A stretch of 64,000 nucleotides of DNA from Kitasatospora sp. NBC_01246 (GTDB lineage: Bacteria; Actinomycetota; Actinomycetes; Streptomycetales; Streptomycetaceae). This document shows, one piece after another, positions 15,775-27,420 of the stretch. The first letter of the stretch is position 1. Each line of letters begins with the position of its first letter. The notes beneath the pieces are model-generated. The model worked only from the letters and a program-made list of their open reading frames with translations. It was not told the DNA's origin and did not search any database. The DNA is taken from NCBI RefSeq assembly GCF_036226505.1, contig NZ_CP108484.1:8403501-8467500 (forward strand), written 5' to 3'. The position numbers were made by a program, and so were the translations under genes.

Positions 15775-16999
15775 ACGACCGCGGACCGGACCGCCGATCC
15801 CTGGGGGCCCCGCACCCCGTACGCCCCCGGCACGCCGTGGCCCGCCCGGGTCGACCTCCACCTGGGCCCCGGGCTCAGCGAGGCCGACGTGCAGCGCTGG
15901 GTGCCTTCCGCGTCGCTTCTGCACTCCAACGGCGACGCCATGGACATCGCGGTCCGTGACGGGAGGATCGTCGGTGTCCGCGGCGGTGTCCCTGCCCGAC
16001 CTCGCCAGGATCCGCCGGATCCTCGCCCGGCCCGACCTGTTCGTCGTCGTGCAGGACATCTTCCCCACCGAGACCGGCGAGTTCGCCGACGTGGTCCTGC
16101 CGGCCGCGACCTGGGGCGAGAAGACCGGCACCTTCACCAACGCCGACCGCACCGTCCACCTCTCGGAGAAGGCCGTCGACCCACCGGGCCTCGCCAGGTC
16201 CGACCTCGACATCTTCCTCGGCTTCGCCCACCGAATGGACCTGCGCACCCGCACCGGCCGTCCACTGATCACCTGGCAGGACGCCCCGTCGGCGTTCGCC
16301 GCATGGCAGCAGTGCAGCAAGGGCCGCCCCTGCGACTACACCGGGCTCAGCTACCAACTGCTGCGCGAACACGGCGGCACCCAGTGGCCCGCGACACCCG
16401 CTCTCCCCTTCGGCACGCCGAGGCTCTACGCCGAGGGCCGCTTCTGGGCCCATCCGGAGACCTGTGAGACCTACGGCCGCGACCTCGACACCGGCGAGCC
16501 CGCGACCGAGGCCGAGTACCAGGCCCTGAACCCGCACGGCAAAGCACTCCTCCGGGCTGCCGACTACGAGCCGCCCCCGGGACCGCCCGACGACGCCTAC
16601 CCGCTGTGGCTGACCACCGGCCGCACCATCTACCACTTCCACACCCGCACCAAGACCGGCCATGTTCCCGAACTCCAGCGCGCCGCACCCGAGGTATGGG
16701 TCGATTGCTCCCGGGCCGACGCCTGCCGACACGGCCTCACCGACGGGGACAGGGCCGTCCTGACCACCGCCCGTGGCTCCGTCACCGCCCGGGTCCGGAT
16801 CACCGGGATCCGCGAGGGGCTGCTCTTCCTGCCGTTCCACTACGGCTACTGGGACCACGGCCCCGACCACGCCGACAGTCCGCCGCGCCGCGACCGCGCC
16901 GCGAACGAGCTCATCGCCACCCGCCTCGACCCCTCGTCGAAGCAGCCGGTCTTCAAGACGGCCACCGCCCGCCTTGCCCGCTCCGAACACCACCGCTGA
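15775..16999 (+). pseudogene. Internally deleted nitrate-reductase-like molybdopterin oxidoreductase
   Basis: The N-terminal part reads ADRTADPWGPRTPYAPGTPW, then VDLHLGPGLSEADVQRWVPS and HSNGDAMDIAVRDGRIVGVRG, typical of assimilatory-nitrate-reductase-like proteins of actinomycetes. Near 15985 it jumps, in another frame, to LPDLARIRRILARPDLFVVV, QDIFPTETGEFADVVLPAA, EKTGTFTNADRTVHLSEKAV and on to a normal C-terminus, so a large central part holding most of the cofactor domain is missing. A good ribosome site (GGAAGGAGC) stands where ATG is expected, but the codon is ACG (15775-15777). Start loss, deletion and frame change make it non-functional. Confidence 0.85.
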
Positions 17000-17331
17000 C
17001 CCTGCACCCCGAACGCCCCCGGGCTCCGGGAAGTCAGGGTGACGGGCGCCTACCGGAAGGCCGAGAGCCCGGCGCATCTCCAGGACGAGGTCGACGGGAG
17101 GAAACGAGCGCCGGCCGCACAGCCCGCTACCGCCCGGGAGACCGCTGACCGGCGTGAGGAGGAGCGACAGGGGAGGCGGCGGGGTGGCCGTTCCTCGGGG
17201 GAGCGGGTGTGTCGTGCCGGGCGGGTCGCCGCCGATCGGGATAGTCGTTCGTACAGCACTCGTGGGCGTGGCGCCGGTCCGGCGATCGTGCCCGCGGGTG
17301 CCGGACCTGACCCGACCCGATGCCGGAGGAC
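17000..17331. other. Intergenic region before katE
   Basis: No gene supported. It contains the promoter side of katE; the frames through it have poor codon use. No clear operator or hairpin was seen. Confidence 0.4.
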
Positions 17332-19611
<2,280 letters not shown>

Positions 19612-19633
19612 GCCAGCCCCGCACGTGGCCCCC

Positions 19634-19675
19634 GGCCGCGGTCGGCCGGAGCGATCACTCCGGCCGACCGCGGCC
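19634..19675 (+). terminator. katE terminator
   Basis: Perfect 18-bp arms, GGCCGCGGTCGGCCGGAG and its complement, with a 6-base loop (CGATCA), 22 bases after the katE stop. Confidence 0.88.
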
Positions 19676-19824
19676 TGTGGACTTCGGGGGCGCCGTTCCC
19701 GCGCCCCGCCACGAGGAGCGACCGCGTCCGTTCCGCGAACAGGGAGGCGGACGAGCGCCGAAGAGGTTGGCACCGGTGCGTCCCCCGAAACTCGACGTGA
19801 TCTTCTGGCGAGAGGAGCGAGGAC

Positions 19825-20004
19825 ATGACGGATCCGACGACGGGGGCGGCCGGGCCGGCAACCGTGAAGGCCGGGATCTTCGACCTGCGCCTGATCCTCG
19901 CGCTGCTGTTCGGCGTCTACGGCACCGTCACCAGCTTCCCGGGCCTCGCCGTACGGCCCTGGGCCGGGAAACTCCGGCGCGGGCCTGCCCCTGGGCGAGG
20001 TTAG
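19825..20004 (+). pseudogene. Truncated small membrane protein gene
   Basis: 59 codons from an ATG with AGAGGAGCGAGGAC upstream. It starts MTDPTTGAAGPATVKAGIFD and has one hydrophobic helix (LRLILALLFGVYGTV), matching the first half of a common streptomycete two-helix membrane protein. After residue ~37 the sequence turns into SFPGLAVRPWAGKLRRGPAP and stops, so the second helix and tail are lost. It may still be translated as a short peptide. Confidence 0.6.
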
Positions 20005-20174
20005 TGGCTTAGTGGCTGGGCCTGGAGGGACCGCAAGGTGGAACTCCGGGACACGGTTCAACCCGATAGCAGATCGTGACACACCTGCCGCCCATCACAT
20101 CAGGGCCGGATGCGAGGATTCCGTTCCTTCACGGATGCCGGTCGCACCACCTCACCCCACAGAGGAGCGCCACC

Positions 20175-21104
20175 TTGCGCCATCTCTCCTGCCTGCCTCC
20201 CTGCCGCCGGGCCCTGCCGGCCGCGGCCCTCACCACCGCCTCGGCCCTGCTGCTCACCGCCTGCGGCGGCTCGGACGCCCCGAAGAGCGCTGCAGACGCG
20301 ATCAAGGCAGCCGTCCCCAAGGCGCAGCGCGCCGCCGGGGTGCTGCGGGTCGGCTCCGACCTGAACTACGCGCCGGTGGATTTCCGCGGCGCGGACGGCG
20401 ACCCGGACGGCCTGGACCCGGATCTGGCCAACGCGCTGGGGAAGGTCCTCGGTCTGCGGATCGAGATCGTTGACACGACGTTCGACAAGCTGATACCGGG
20501 CCTCAACAGCGGGCAGTTCGACGTGGCGATGTCGGCGATCAGCGACACGGCCCAGCGCCGTGACGCGCTCGGCGAGGACGGCAGGCCCACCGGTCAGCCG
20601 GGCGTGGACTTCGTGGACTACTTCATCGCCGGAACCGCGATCATCGTGCAGAAGGGCAACCCGAAGGGGATCCGGACGCTGGACGACATCTGCGGTCGCA
20701 CGGTCGCGGTGCAGCGTGGCAGCACCCAGGACGAGATCATCGGCCGTCAGGTCGCCGCCTGTGGACGGCAGGGCAAGCCGCTTGAGGTACACCGCTTCGA
20801 CAATGACAGCCAGGCCCTCGCCGAGGTGGCGGCCGGCAGGGCGGTGGCCGATTTCAACGACTTCCCTGTGGCGGCGTACGCGGCCAGGACCACCGACGGC
20901 GGGAACCGCTTCGAGGTGACGGGCGCGCAGTCGCAGTCCAGCCCGTACGGGATCGCGGTGAACAAGAGCGCCACGGCCCTGCGCGACGCCGTGGCGAAGG
21001 GGCTGGACCAGCTGATCCGCAGCGGAGAGTACGACAAGATCCTCGCGAAGTGGAACGTGAGCGCGGGGGCCGCCCAGGCGGCGGCGATCAACGGCGGGCT
21101 GTGA
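20175..21104 (+). CDS. ABC-transporter solute-binding lipoprotein (amino-acid type)
   Basis: 309 residues. TTG 20175 is taken as start because AGAGGAG lies 7 bases upstream and the product then begins with a lipoprotein signal (RRALPAAALTTASALLLTAC, lipobox LTAC). The mature part is a type-3 periplasmic-binding domain: LRVGSDLNYAPVDFRG, LDPDLANALGKVLGLRIEIV, FDVAMSAISDTAQRR, VDYFIAGTAIIVQKGNP, GRTVAVQRGSTQDEII. It should be lipid-anchored outside the membrane and bind a polar amino acid or similar solute. The permease and ATPase genes that normally follow are absent; a LysR relic follows instead, so this is an orphan receptor. Confidence 0.85.
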   Translation: MRHLSCLPPCRRALPAAALTTASALLLTACGGSDAPKSAADAIKAAVPKAQRAAGVLRVGSDLNYAPVDFRGADGDPDGLDPDLANALGKVLGLRIEIVDTTFDKLIPGLNSGQFDVAMSAISDTAQRRDALGEDGRPTGQPGVDFVDYFIAGTAIIVQKGNPKGIRTLDDICGRTVAVQRGSTQDEIIGRQVAACGRQGKPLEVHRFDNDSQALAEVAAGRAVADFNDFPVAAYAARTTDGGNRFEVTGAQSQSSPYGIAVNKSATALRDAVAKGLDQLIRSGEYDKILAKWNVSAGAAQAAAINGGL

Positions 21105-21174
21105 CCCGGGGGCATTGTCAGGTTGAGCATCAGACAACACGTGCCGTGGGCCGACGTGACGCAGGCGGATCCCG

Positions 21175-21911
21175 ATGACCAGGGCCTCGTCGTATGCGCG
21201 AGCGGCGTTGGCGGCTGCGGACGCGGTGCGGCACGCGGTGGACGAGCACGCCGGACTGCTGCGCGGCCGGGTCACGCTCGGACTGGTCCCCGGCGCCACC
21301 GAGCACGCCTTCGGCGTCGCCTCGTTCCTCGCGGCCTTCCACGACGCCCATCCTGGCCTGGAGATCGCGCTGACCGAGGACACCTCGGAGCGGATGCAGA
21401 CCGCGCTTCTGGCGGGTGAGATCGACATCGCTCTCCTCGGCCCTCCTGGCGAAGAACCTCCGCCCGGCCTGTCCTACCGGACGGTCATCGACGCTCCGCT
21501 CGGCGTCGCCGTCGCAGCCGGCGATCCGCTCCTCGCCGACGCCGACCGTACCGATGTCCCCCTGACGGATCTACGGGACCGTCCGCTGATCTGCCTGCCG
21601 CAGGGCACCGGAGCCCGGGCAGCACTCGAACGCGCTTGCGCGCAGGCCGGGTTCGGGCCCCGGATCGCCTTCGAGGCGGCGGCCCCCCACGTGCTCGCCC
21701 AGCTCGCCGTCCGGGGCTGGGTGTCGCCGTCATGCCCATCGACGAGGAGACGCCGGGCATGGCCGCCCCCCTGCGCACCCTGCCGATCGTCCGGTCCCGG
21801 ATCCGTGCCCGTATCGTCCTCGCCTGGCCGGCAGCCGGGCCCGCAAGCCCGGCGGCCCGGGCGCTCCTCGACCGGCTGCACGACGCCCTGCCGAAGGCAC
21901 CCGCGCCGTAG
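21175..21911 (+). pseudogene. LysR-type regulator relic without DNA-binding domain
   Basis: The sequence begins in the linker helix (YARAALAAADAVRHAVDEHA), continues through the effector domain (GRVTLGLVPGATEHAFGVAS, SERMQTALLAGEIDIALLG, PLICLPQGTGARAALERACA) and at ~21715 loses one base: VRGWVSPSCPS replaces VRGLGVAVMPIDEETPGM, which continues in the next frame to KAPAP at 21911. The N-terminal ~60 codons with the helix-turn-helix are missing. Both lesions indicate a dead regulator, presumably once linked to a neighbouring transporter or oxidoreductase. Confidence 0.85.
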
Positions 21912-22113
21912 GGCAGGACGTCTCTTCCGGATCCTGCCTGCCTCGTACGTCCGGCAGAATCCGAATGAGACGACCTTCCCCGACACGCCGGAGGGGCGCT
22001 CCGAGAGGACGGTATGTCCATTCTGGATGACCTGGTGGCGCCCGTTCGTGGTAACGGAGTCGTTTGAACTGACTCCAGTGTCGTGTGGGTGAGGAGCTCG
22101 GGGTGTGGAACGG

Positions 22114-22320
22114 ATGCCGTACTCGACGGACTTGTCCGACGGGCAGTGGGCTTTGACCGAGCCGCTGGTCACCGCCTGGAAGTAGGGGCGGGTGCCGCGG
22201 TCGGCGGCCGGGGACCCGGGCTCCTGCGACCTGCGCGAGGTGCTGAACGCGCTGCTGTACCAGAAACGGACGGCCCGTCAGCGGCGGCTTCTGCCGCATC
22301 ACCTACCGAACCGCCCGGGT
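22114..22320 (+). pseudogene. IS5-family transposase fragment
   Basis: MPYSTDLSDGQWALTEPLV is the characteristic first segment of IS5-type transposases. A TAG follows after TAWK (CAG to TAG), and in frame beyond it GSCDLREVLNALLYQKRT and RRLLPHHLP match the next part before the match ends. Only ~70 codons with one stop remain. Confidence 0.85.
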
Positions 22321-22332
22321 TCGGTAGAGATC

Positions 22333-22497
22333 TCAGGGTGTAGTTGTGACCTGGGGTTTTGCGGCTGTGAGGTAGTAGGCGGTCTCGAATTCGGCAGGTG
22401 GGACGTGGCCTATCCCACCGTGGAGGCGCCGGTGGCAGTACCAGTCGGCCCACCCGGCTGTGGCGAGCTCGACCTGGGAGAGGGTCTTCCAGGGCCC
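22333..22497 (-). pseudogene. IS3-family transposase C-terminal fragment
   Basis: Read leftwards: VELATAGWADWYCHRRLHGG, IGHVPPAEFETAYY, then a stop at 22333. W-x-x-WYN-x-RLH-x-xIG-x-xPP-x-E-x-E is the end of IS3 (IS150/IS407-like) integrase domains. Only the last ~54 codons remain, facing the IS5 fragment tail to tail: a small insertion-element graveyard. Confidence 0.85.
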
Positions 22498-22810
22498 GTG
22501 GCACGGCGGCGCGCGTCCAGGAGCGCGGTCGGGCATCGGCTTGTGCACAGTTGGAGCAGCCGACCACAGCCCGGTCCCGAGGCTTCGTCGGACCGTGACC
22601 GTGCAAGCCGTCCATCTGGCGATGGGTCGCCCGTTGCAAGCACACGGGCGCCGCACGCCGCAAACCCTGCGCACGCGGCAAGTACCTTCCTGCCGTCGAC
22701 ACCGCCGGCACGAGTGAGCTCTGGACGGCCCTCGCCGTCGTAGCTGCTCAGAAAGGCACCTCCGCTCTTCCGATCACGATCGGGGCGCGACCTCGGACGA
22801 ACCGATCCGG
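22498..22810. other. Non-coding remains beside the IS fragments
   Basis: No gene. The first part may hold further decayed IS3 sequence; frames are short and badly biased. Confidence 0.4.
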
Positions 22811-23350
22811 TCAGGGCGCCTTCCGGTGAGCCCGGCGGGTGACGGCCCTCGCGCGACTGCGGAAGCAGAGGAGGAGAAGTCCGATGGCGAGCAGGGCGCT
22901 ACCGGTGGCAAGAATGAGCGGTGTGCGGCTGGGCGCGCCGGTCTCGGCCAGGGGGCGGCCGTTGTTGTCCGTGTCCGTGTCCGTATCCGGCAGGATGTCC
23001 TCCACGGGTCCGGACGTGGATCCGGGCGCCGCCTGCCCGGTCGCGGTGGCCGGGGCGGAGGCCTTCGCTGAGGCCGACTCATGCGCCGTCTCCAAGGCGG
23101 AGGGCCGAGCTGACGGGGATGATGTCGCGGGCCTCGGGGATGTTGCGGAGGTCGACACCGCAGGGGCCGGCACTACAGAGGTCGGCGCGGCCGTTGGGCC
23201 TCCGGGGGCGGTGGAGGCAGGCGTGATGGAGATATCGACGTAGTAGATGACCACGGACGGAGTCCCGGCGTTCACGTATCCCTTCGAAGTCTTCCAGTTC
23301 GGTCGGTACACCGCCGCCCCACCTGCGGGTGCACCTGACCCGGTTGCCAC
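22811..23350 (-). pseudogene. Headless surface protein: lyase-like end plus LAETG sorting signal
   Basis: The frame begins without a signal peptide. Its first recognisable piece, VYRPNWKTSKGYVNAG with VIYYVDISI, aligns with the last strand region of the neighbouring polysaccharide lyase (IYRPGWKTKNATQ ... ITVYDDAVRI). Then come a long Pro/Thr/Ser/Ala wall-spanning stretch (residues ~35-120), LAETG, a hydrophobic helix (LILATGSALLAIGLLLLCF) and an Arg/Lys-rich tail. LAXTG is the class-E sortase motif of streptomycetes. The catalytic N-terminal part is missing, so this is probably the 3' end of a once wall-anchored lyase paralogue. Intactness of the anchor leaves some possibility of function. 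Confidence 0.65.
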
Positions 23351-23407
23351 ACGCGAGTTCTACCAGCCGCACCCGGCATGCCGCGCAACTTCAACTTCAA
23401 ACAGTTC

Positions 23408-24382
23408 CTAGGGGCGGTTGGGTGCGACGTCCTGGTAGGTCGCGGGTCCCTGGACGATGCGTACCGCGTCGTCGTAGACAGTGATGGGTCCGGTGGTGAG
23501 GGTGTCCTGGGCGTACTGGGTGGCGTTCTTCGTCTTCCACCCGGGGCGGTAGATACCGATCTTGAAGTAGGGGCCCTGCTTGTTGTTGTACTCCGTCGGC
23601 CCGGTGTAGTTGACCGCCTGCTGGTCGTCCTGCCACAGCTGGATCAGCCCGTTGCCGGTCGGTGACCAGGTGGCATGCGGCACGAAATCGCACCAGGCGC
23701 CCGTCCGGATCGCCCCGAGTGTGTATGCATGTGTGCCGGATCCGGGCCCGGTCGCGGTGGCGCCCTGGCTGTTCCAATGGAGCTCGAGTATCCAGTGGTC
23801 GCCCTTGACACTCACCGCGACGGGCGGATTGTTCTTGACGTCGTCGTCCTGGTTCTTGGCGTCCTCACCAATCTGTGCGTGCCATTGGGCAAGGATGGTG
23901 CTCTGCTGGTCAACCTGCCAGGTCTGCGGCAAGTAGATGCTGAAGCCGTACCAGTTCTCGGAGCCCATCGGCACGGGCGGGCGGGCGACCTCGGAGCGGA
24001 AGCTGCCTAGCGCGTGCGGCACTGTGGCCTGCAGTGCGTGTTGGCCGTCCCGCACCGGTGAGGTGGCCTGCCGCAGCGCACTGCCGGGCCTCTGGGACAG
24101 CTGCGACAGGGGCTGCTGGCGGTCCCCGTCGGAGAGGTCGTTGACGCCGACCTTCCAACCGTTGTCGGCGACCTGCTCGAACCCGTCGTAGAACACGCCC
24201 GCCGCCGGGGCCGAGGCGGCCGACGAAGAGCCTTCGGGAGCGGGTGACGCGACGGGGGGCCCTGCGGGCGTCGCGGCTTCATGATCACGGTGTCCCTTGC
24301 CCTGGCACGCCGAGACGGTCGGCCCCACCCCCAACGCCAGCGCCAGCGCCGCCGAACAGACCCGATTCCTCGCCAAGCCCAT
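23408..24382 (-). CDS. Exported polysaccharide lyase (heparin-lyase-like jelly roll), lipoprotein
   Basis: 324 residues from ATG 24382. The signal region (RNRVCSAALALALGVGPTVSAC) ends in a lipobox-like VSAC. A Ser/Pro/Ala linker follows, then a jelly-roll domain from ~70: YDGFEQVADNGWKVGVNDL, RSEVARPPVPMGSENWYGFS, TILAQWHAQIGEDAKNQ, WCDFVPHATWSPTGNGLIQ, YFKIGIYRPGWKT. These match the Polysacc_lyase group that cleaves acidic polysaccharides by beta-elimination; the substrate cannot be told. A truncated relative with a LAETG anchor follows in the same direction, so this may have been a tandem pair. Confidence 0.8.
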   Translation of the reverse strand: MGLARNRVCSAALALALGVGPTVSACQGKGHRDHEAATPAGPPVASPAPEGSSSAASAPAAGVFYDGFEQVADNGWKVGVNDLSDGDRQQPLSQLSQRPGSALRQATSPVRDGQHALQATVPHALGSFRSEVARPPVPMGSENWYGFSIYLPQTWQVDQQSTILAQWHAQIGEDAKNQDDDVKNNPPVAVSVKGDHWILELHWNSQGATATGPGSGTHAYTLGAIRTGAWCDFVPHATWSPTGNGLIQLWQDDQQAVNYTGPTEYNNKQGPYFKIGIYRPGWKTKNATQYAQDTLTTGPITVYDDAVRIVQGPATYQDVAPNRP

Positions 24383-24809
24383 CGCCCGGCCCCTCCCTCT
24401 CTCGGAACACCCAGTGACATCCCTGCCTCGCATGCCCACCGTCACCCCGATCGGACGGCGACGGCAGCTTGAGGCCTAGCCAACCCCAACCGAGCACCGG
24501 TCGAACACGGATGACCGACGGTCGCCACTGAGCCGGTTGCCAGTGAAGAAGCGCCGTACCGCTTCCCCGTCCTGCGTCGTTATCAATGTGTTATCGATGA
24601 TCTTCGAGGGGCCCATCGGTTGCGAGGCGGGAGCCGGTGGCCTTCAGCCCCCATGCGTACCTGACCGTGAACCGCCCCGGACGTGGAAGACGCAGCCGGA
24701 GTGGAATCCCATCAGTACCGTCATGCTCGCGCTGCGCGATCTGTGGGACAACGCGCCGGCTGGCCGGGGCCGGCCCGTGGCGCTGGGATGCCCATGAGCA
24801 TCCCGCGCC
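24383..24809. other. Intergenic region upstream of the lyase
   Basis: Contains the lyase promoter side. No credible gene on either strand; overlapping frames lack codon bias. Confidence 0.4.
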
Positions 24810-24935
24810 GGTAAGGACACCGCGGGCATGGAGACGCTCTCCTGCCGGCCGGACGGGCCGGACTCCTCCTGGTACCCGCAGAACCTGTCGCGGTGGGTGT
24901 GCCGGGCCTGCGACACCGCGCTGCGCACGGGCTGA
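24810..24935 (+). pseudogene. Remnant of a small Cys-rich protein gene
   Basis: DTAGMETLSCRPDGPDSSWY and QNLSRWVCRACDTALRTG, stop. It shares D-T-x2-M, R-P-x2-P-D, W and W-x-C-x2-C-x2-A with the intact 110-residue protein at 40344-40676, aligning with its C-terminal half. The N-terminal half is missing, although ATG 24828 would give a 35-residue peptide. The alignment is short, so confidence is limited. Confidence 0.4.
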
Positions 24936-24978
24936 CCAGCGCTGGCCGTTGCTCACCGGTCCAGTCCAACCCGGCCGG

Positions 24979-25301
24979 CGGTCCGCAAGCGCGTTCCCAG
25001 CCTTGAGCAGGACACCCTGGAGTCCTACGAGGAGCACCACGTCGCCGACCTCCTGTGCGCCGAGCTCGACGCGATGACGCCCGACGACGAGCGGTTCGAC
25101 GCGAAAACCACCGTGCTCATCGAGACCGTCGGTCACCACGTCCAGGAGGAGGAGACCGACTGGTTCCCCAAGGTGCGCGACGCCCTGGGCCGCAAGGAAC
25201 TCCAGGAGATCGGGGCCCGAATGCGGGACGTCCGCGCGACGGCACCCCACCGGCCCGAGCACCCGGGCTCGCTCAGGGCCGCCGACGCGCTCCTGGGGTG
25301 A
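24979..25301 (+). pseudogene. 5'-truncated hemerythrin-domain gene
   Basis: In-frame sequence RKRVPSLEQDTLESYEEHHV then ADLLCAELDAMTPDDERFDA, VLIETVGHHVQEEETDWFPK and ELQEIGARMRDV matches the second half of streptomycete hemerythrin HHE proteins (ligands in YEEHH and HHVQEEE). The first ~75 codons with the remaining ligands are absent and an in-frame TGA lies at ~24931. An internal ATG at 25074 could yield 75 residues that cannot form the four-helix site. Confidence 0.8.
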
Positions 25302-25530
25302 CGCACAGGCGGGCCGCCCCGCTCTGCTGCCCGTCATATTCGCCGTTGGCGGCGACCGCCCACGGTGGGTGGCTGCCGACGGTGGGACGGGGGGCGCTGC
25401 CGCACTCCGAACCGCTGCCCTGCCACGCCGGTCCGGAGAGATCGGAACTGAGCGCCCGGGCGGCACGGTCGGAACCCGCTGGGCGGACTCGCGACCGTGC
25501 CGCCGGGTCCGGGACGGCCTTGGGTGCGTC

Positions 25531-25686
25531 TCAGTAGTAGTGGCGGCGGCCGCCGACCTGGTGGCCGACGGCGCCCATGATCCAGAGGATCAGGAGGATG
25601 ACGACCAGGGCGATACCGATGGTCCACAGGATGGAAATGCTGGTGAGGAATCCGATGACGAGGAGGATGACTCCCAGGATGATCAC
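25531..25686 (-). CDS. Small hydrophobic protein (DUF6131-like)
   Basis: 51 residues from GTG 25686, with ACGGAGG 5 bases upstream. Two adjoining membrane helices (VIILGVILLVIGFLTS and ILWTIGIALVVILLILWIMG) are followed by AVGHQVGGRRHYY. It matches a family of tiny streptomycete membrane proteins that cluster with stress genes. It is probably an integral membrane peptide; role unknown. Divergent from the DUF6286 relic. Confidence 0.85.
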   Translation of the reverse strand: MIILGVILLVIGFLTSISILWTIGIALVVILLILWIMGAVGHQVGGRRHYY

Positions 25687-25801
25687 GATGACCTCCGTTG
25701 TGCGTTCCCACCTGCCGATGTGGGTTCTCCGCCGGTGCGGAGGTGATGCTTCGCCTTTCCTGTGGTCCGGCGCTTTCGTAGGCGGCCAGGGCGGTGACGA
25801 A

Positions 25802-26200
25802 ATCGATTCGAGGACCGGACCGATCAACGACCCGTGGGTCATCACCGGCGCGGCAGTGGCCGCCGCCCTCGGCCTGTGGCTGGTCATCCTGGCGCTCACC
25901 CCTGGCCGCCGACACCTCCTGCCCATGGCCGCCACCGACAACCCGGACGCACCACAGGCCGCCCTCGACCGAGACGGCGCCGCACGACTGCTGCGCGACA
26001 CGGCCCTGCGCGTGCCGGGCGTCTCCCACGCCGACGTGCGAGTACGCCGACGCCGGATCAACGCCCGCGTCCAGGTCGCCTTCCGCGACCTGGACACCGT
26101 GCGCACCGAGGTCACCGAAGCATTGACGGCGCAGCTCGACGCCCTCGCCCTGGCCCGGGTCCCCCGGCTCACGGTCCGGGCCCGCCGGCGCGGCCCGTGA
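25802..26200 (+). pseudogene. DUF6286 gene lacking its 5' end
   Basis: Recognisable from NDPWVITGAAVAAALGLWLV (membrane helix), LALTPGRRHLLPM, to RVRRRRINARVQVAFRDLD and ARVPRLTVRARRRGP. This is the second half of DUF6286 proteins, which sit beside Asp23/alkaline-shock and AmaP genes. The first helix and linker are replaced by unrelated sequence and no start with a ribosome site precedes the homology. It may be untranslated. The downstream amaP gene is intact. Confidence 0.6.
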
Positions 26201-26254
26201 CCGCGCCGCGGCAGCGACACAACCGCCGGCCCCATCGCCACGGGAGACGAGACG

Positions 26255-26854
26255 ATGAACTCTCACTCCGTCCTCAACCGGACCCTGCTGGCCGTCGCGG
26301 GCCTGGTCATGCTCGGCGGCGGCCTGCGCGTGCTGGTCGGCGCGCTGGACCTCTACCGGCGCTGGAGCCTCGGCCCGCCCGCCGACTGGCCACTCACCGG
26401 CCCGCACGACACCCTCGTGCCGGCTGCAGACCGCACCCGCTGGACCGGCGAGGACTGGTGGTGGCCGACGGTCATCGCCGCCCTGGCCGTCATCGTCGCC
26501 CTCGCCCTGTGGTGGTTCCTGGCACAGCTGCGCCACCGGCACCCCGGACGCCTGCCGGTCGGCAACCCGCCCTGCGACGGCGTCGAACTGCACGACGGCG
26601 CCCTCGCCGACGCCATGGCCGCCGACGCCGCCCGACTCCCCGGCGTCCACAGAGCGCACGTGAACCTGACCGGTCACCCTGACCACCCCCACGCGACCTT
26701 CGACCTCACCCTCGATCCGGACGCCCACCCCCGCGACGTTCTCCACGCCCTGGAAGGCACCCTGCACCGCGCCCGCCGCAGCACCGGATGGGGCCAACTC
26801 CCCGCCCGGGCCACGCTGCGCGTCGCCTCGCACCGGCCCCACCGCGCCGAATGA
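26255..26854 (+). CDS. amaP: Alkaline-shock-response membrane anchor protein AmaP
   Basis: 199 residues. ATG 26255 follows ACGGGAGACGAGACG. A first helix (LLAVAGLVMLGGGLRVLVGA) and a second at ~70-92 (WWWPTVIAALAVIVALALWW) flank an exported loop; a cytoplasmic Asp23-like half-domain follows (LADAMAADAARLPGVHRAHV, DDVLHALEGTL-like). In Gram-positive bacteria AmaP anchors Asp23 to the membrane. The expected Asp23 genes are not in the window and the adjoining DUF6286 gene is truncated, so only part of the operon survives. Confidence 0.85.
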   Translation: MNSHSVLNRTLLAVAGLVMLGGGLRVLVGALDLYRRWSLGPPADWPLTGPHDTLVPAADRTRWTGEDWWWPTVIAALAVIVALALWWFLAQLRHRHPGRLPVGNPPCDGVELHDGALADAMAADAARLPGVHRAHVNLTGHPDHPHATFDLTLDPDAHPRDVLHALEGTLHRARRSTGWGQLPARATLRVASHRPHRAE

Positions 26855-27099
26855 TCCACGATGACCAGGTCACGGCAACACCGAGCGGACCAGAGCGAGA
26901 GCGTCCCGTCGAAGTTCGTCACGACCCCAGACCCCCCGATACCCGCCCACCCACCGGCACAACGGCACTACGGAGTTCCCGGCGCCTGCCTGTTTGCCGC
27001 CGCGGCCGAACGCCCGGCCGCTTCCTCCGGGAGACGCACGGTCCGATGCCGAGACGCTTCGGGCCGCGCCGCCGCGGCCGGCCTCGTACCCTGGGCGCT

Positions 27100-27420
27100 G
27101 TGAACGATCGGCATGAATGGCGCGTCGCGCTGGACCCGGGCCTTGTCGTCCAACCGCGCTGCGGCCACTTGGACGCGCTCCGGGAGGTGCCCGCGAATCC
27201 GACCCCAGGCTGCGAGGACTGCCTGCGGGCCGGCAGCACCTGGGTCCACCTGCGGGCCTGCCTGAGCTGCGGACACGTCGGCTGCTGCGACAGCTCGCCC
27301 AAACAGCACGCCTTCCGGCACGCCCGCGTCAACCCCGGACACCACATCGCCCGTTCGCTGGAGCCCGGCGAGGGCTGGGCCTGGTGCTACACGGACGAGG
27401 TCTTCCTGCGCCCCGCCTGA
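27100..27420 (+). CDS. UBP-type zinc-finger protein
   Basis: 106 residues from GTG 27100. The zinc finger is clear: CGHLDALREVPANPTPGCED with CLRAGSTWVHLRACLSCGHV, GCCDSSPKQHAFRHARVNPG and HHIARSLEPGEGWAWCYTDE. These Cys/His groups bind zinc in UBP (ubiquitin-protease-type) fingers. Stand-alone bacterial versions are common in actinomycetes; binding of a free C-terminal Gly-Gly-type tail is known for eukaryotic relatives, but no bacterial target is established. Apparently monocistronic. Confidence 0.9.
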   Translation: MNDRHEWRVALDPGLVVQPRCGHLDALREVPANPTPGCEDCLRAGSTWVHLRACLSCGHVGCCDSSPKQHAFRHARVNPGHHIARSLEPGEGWAWCYTDEVFLRPA

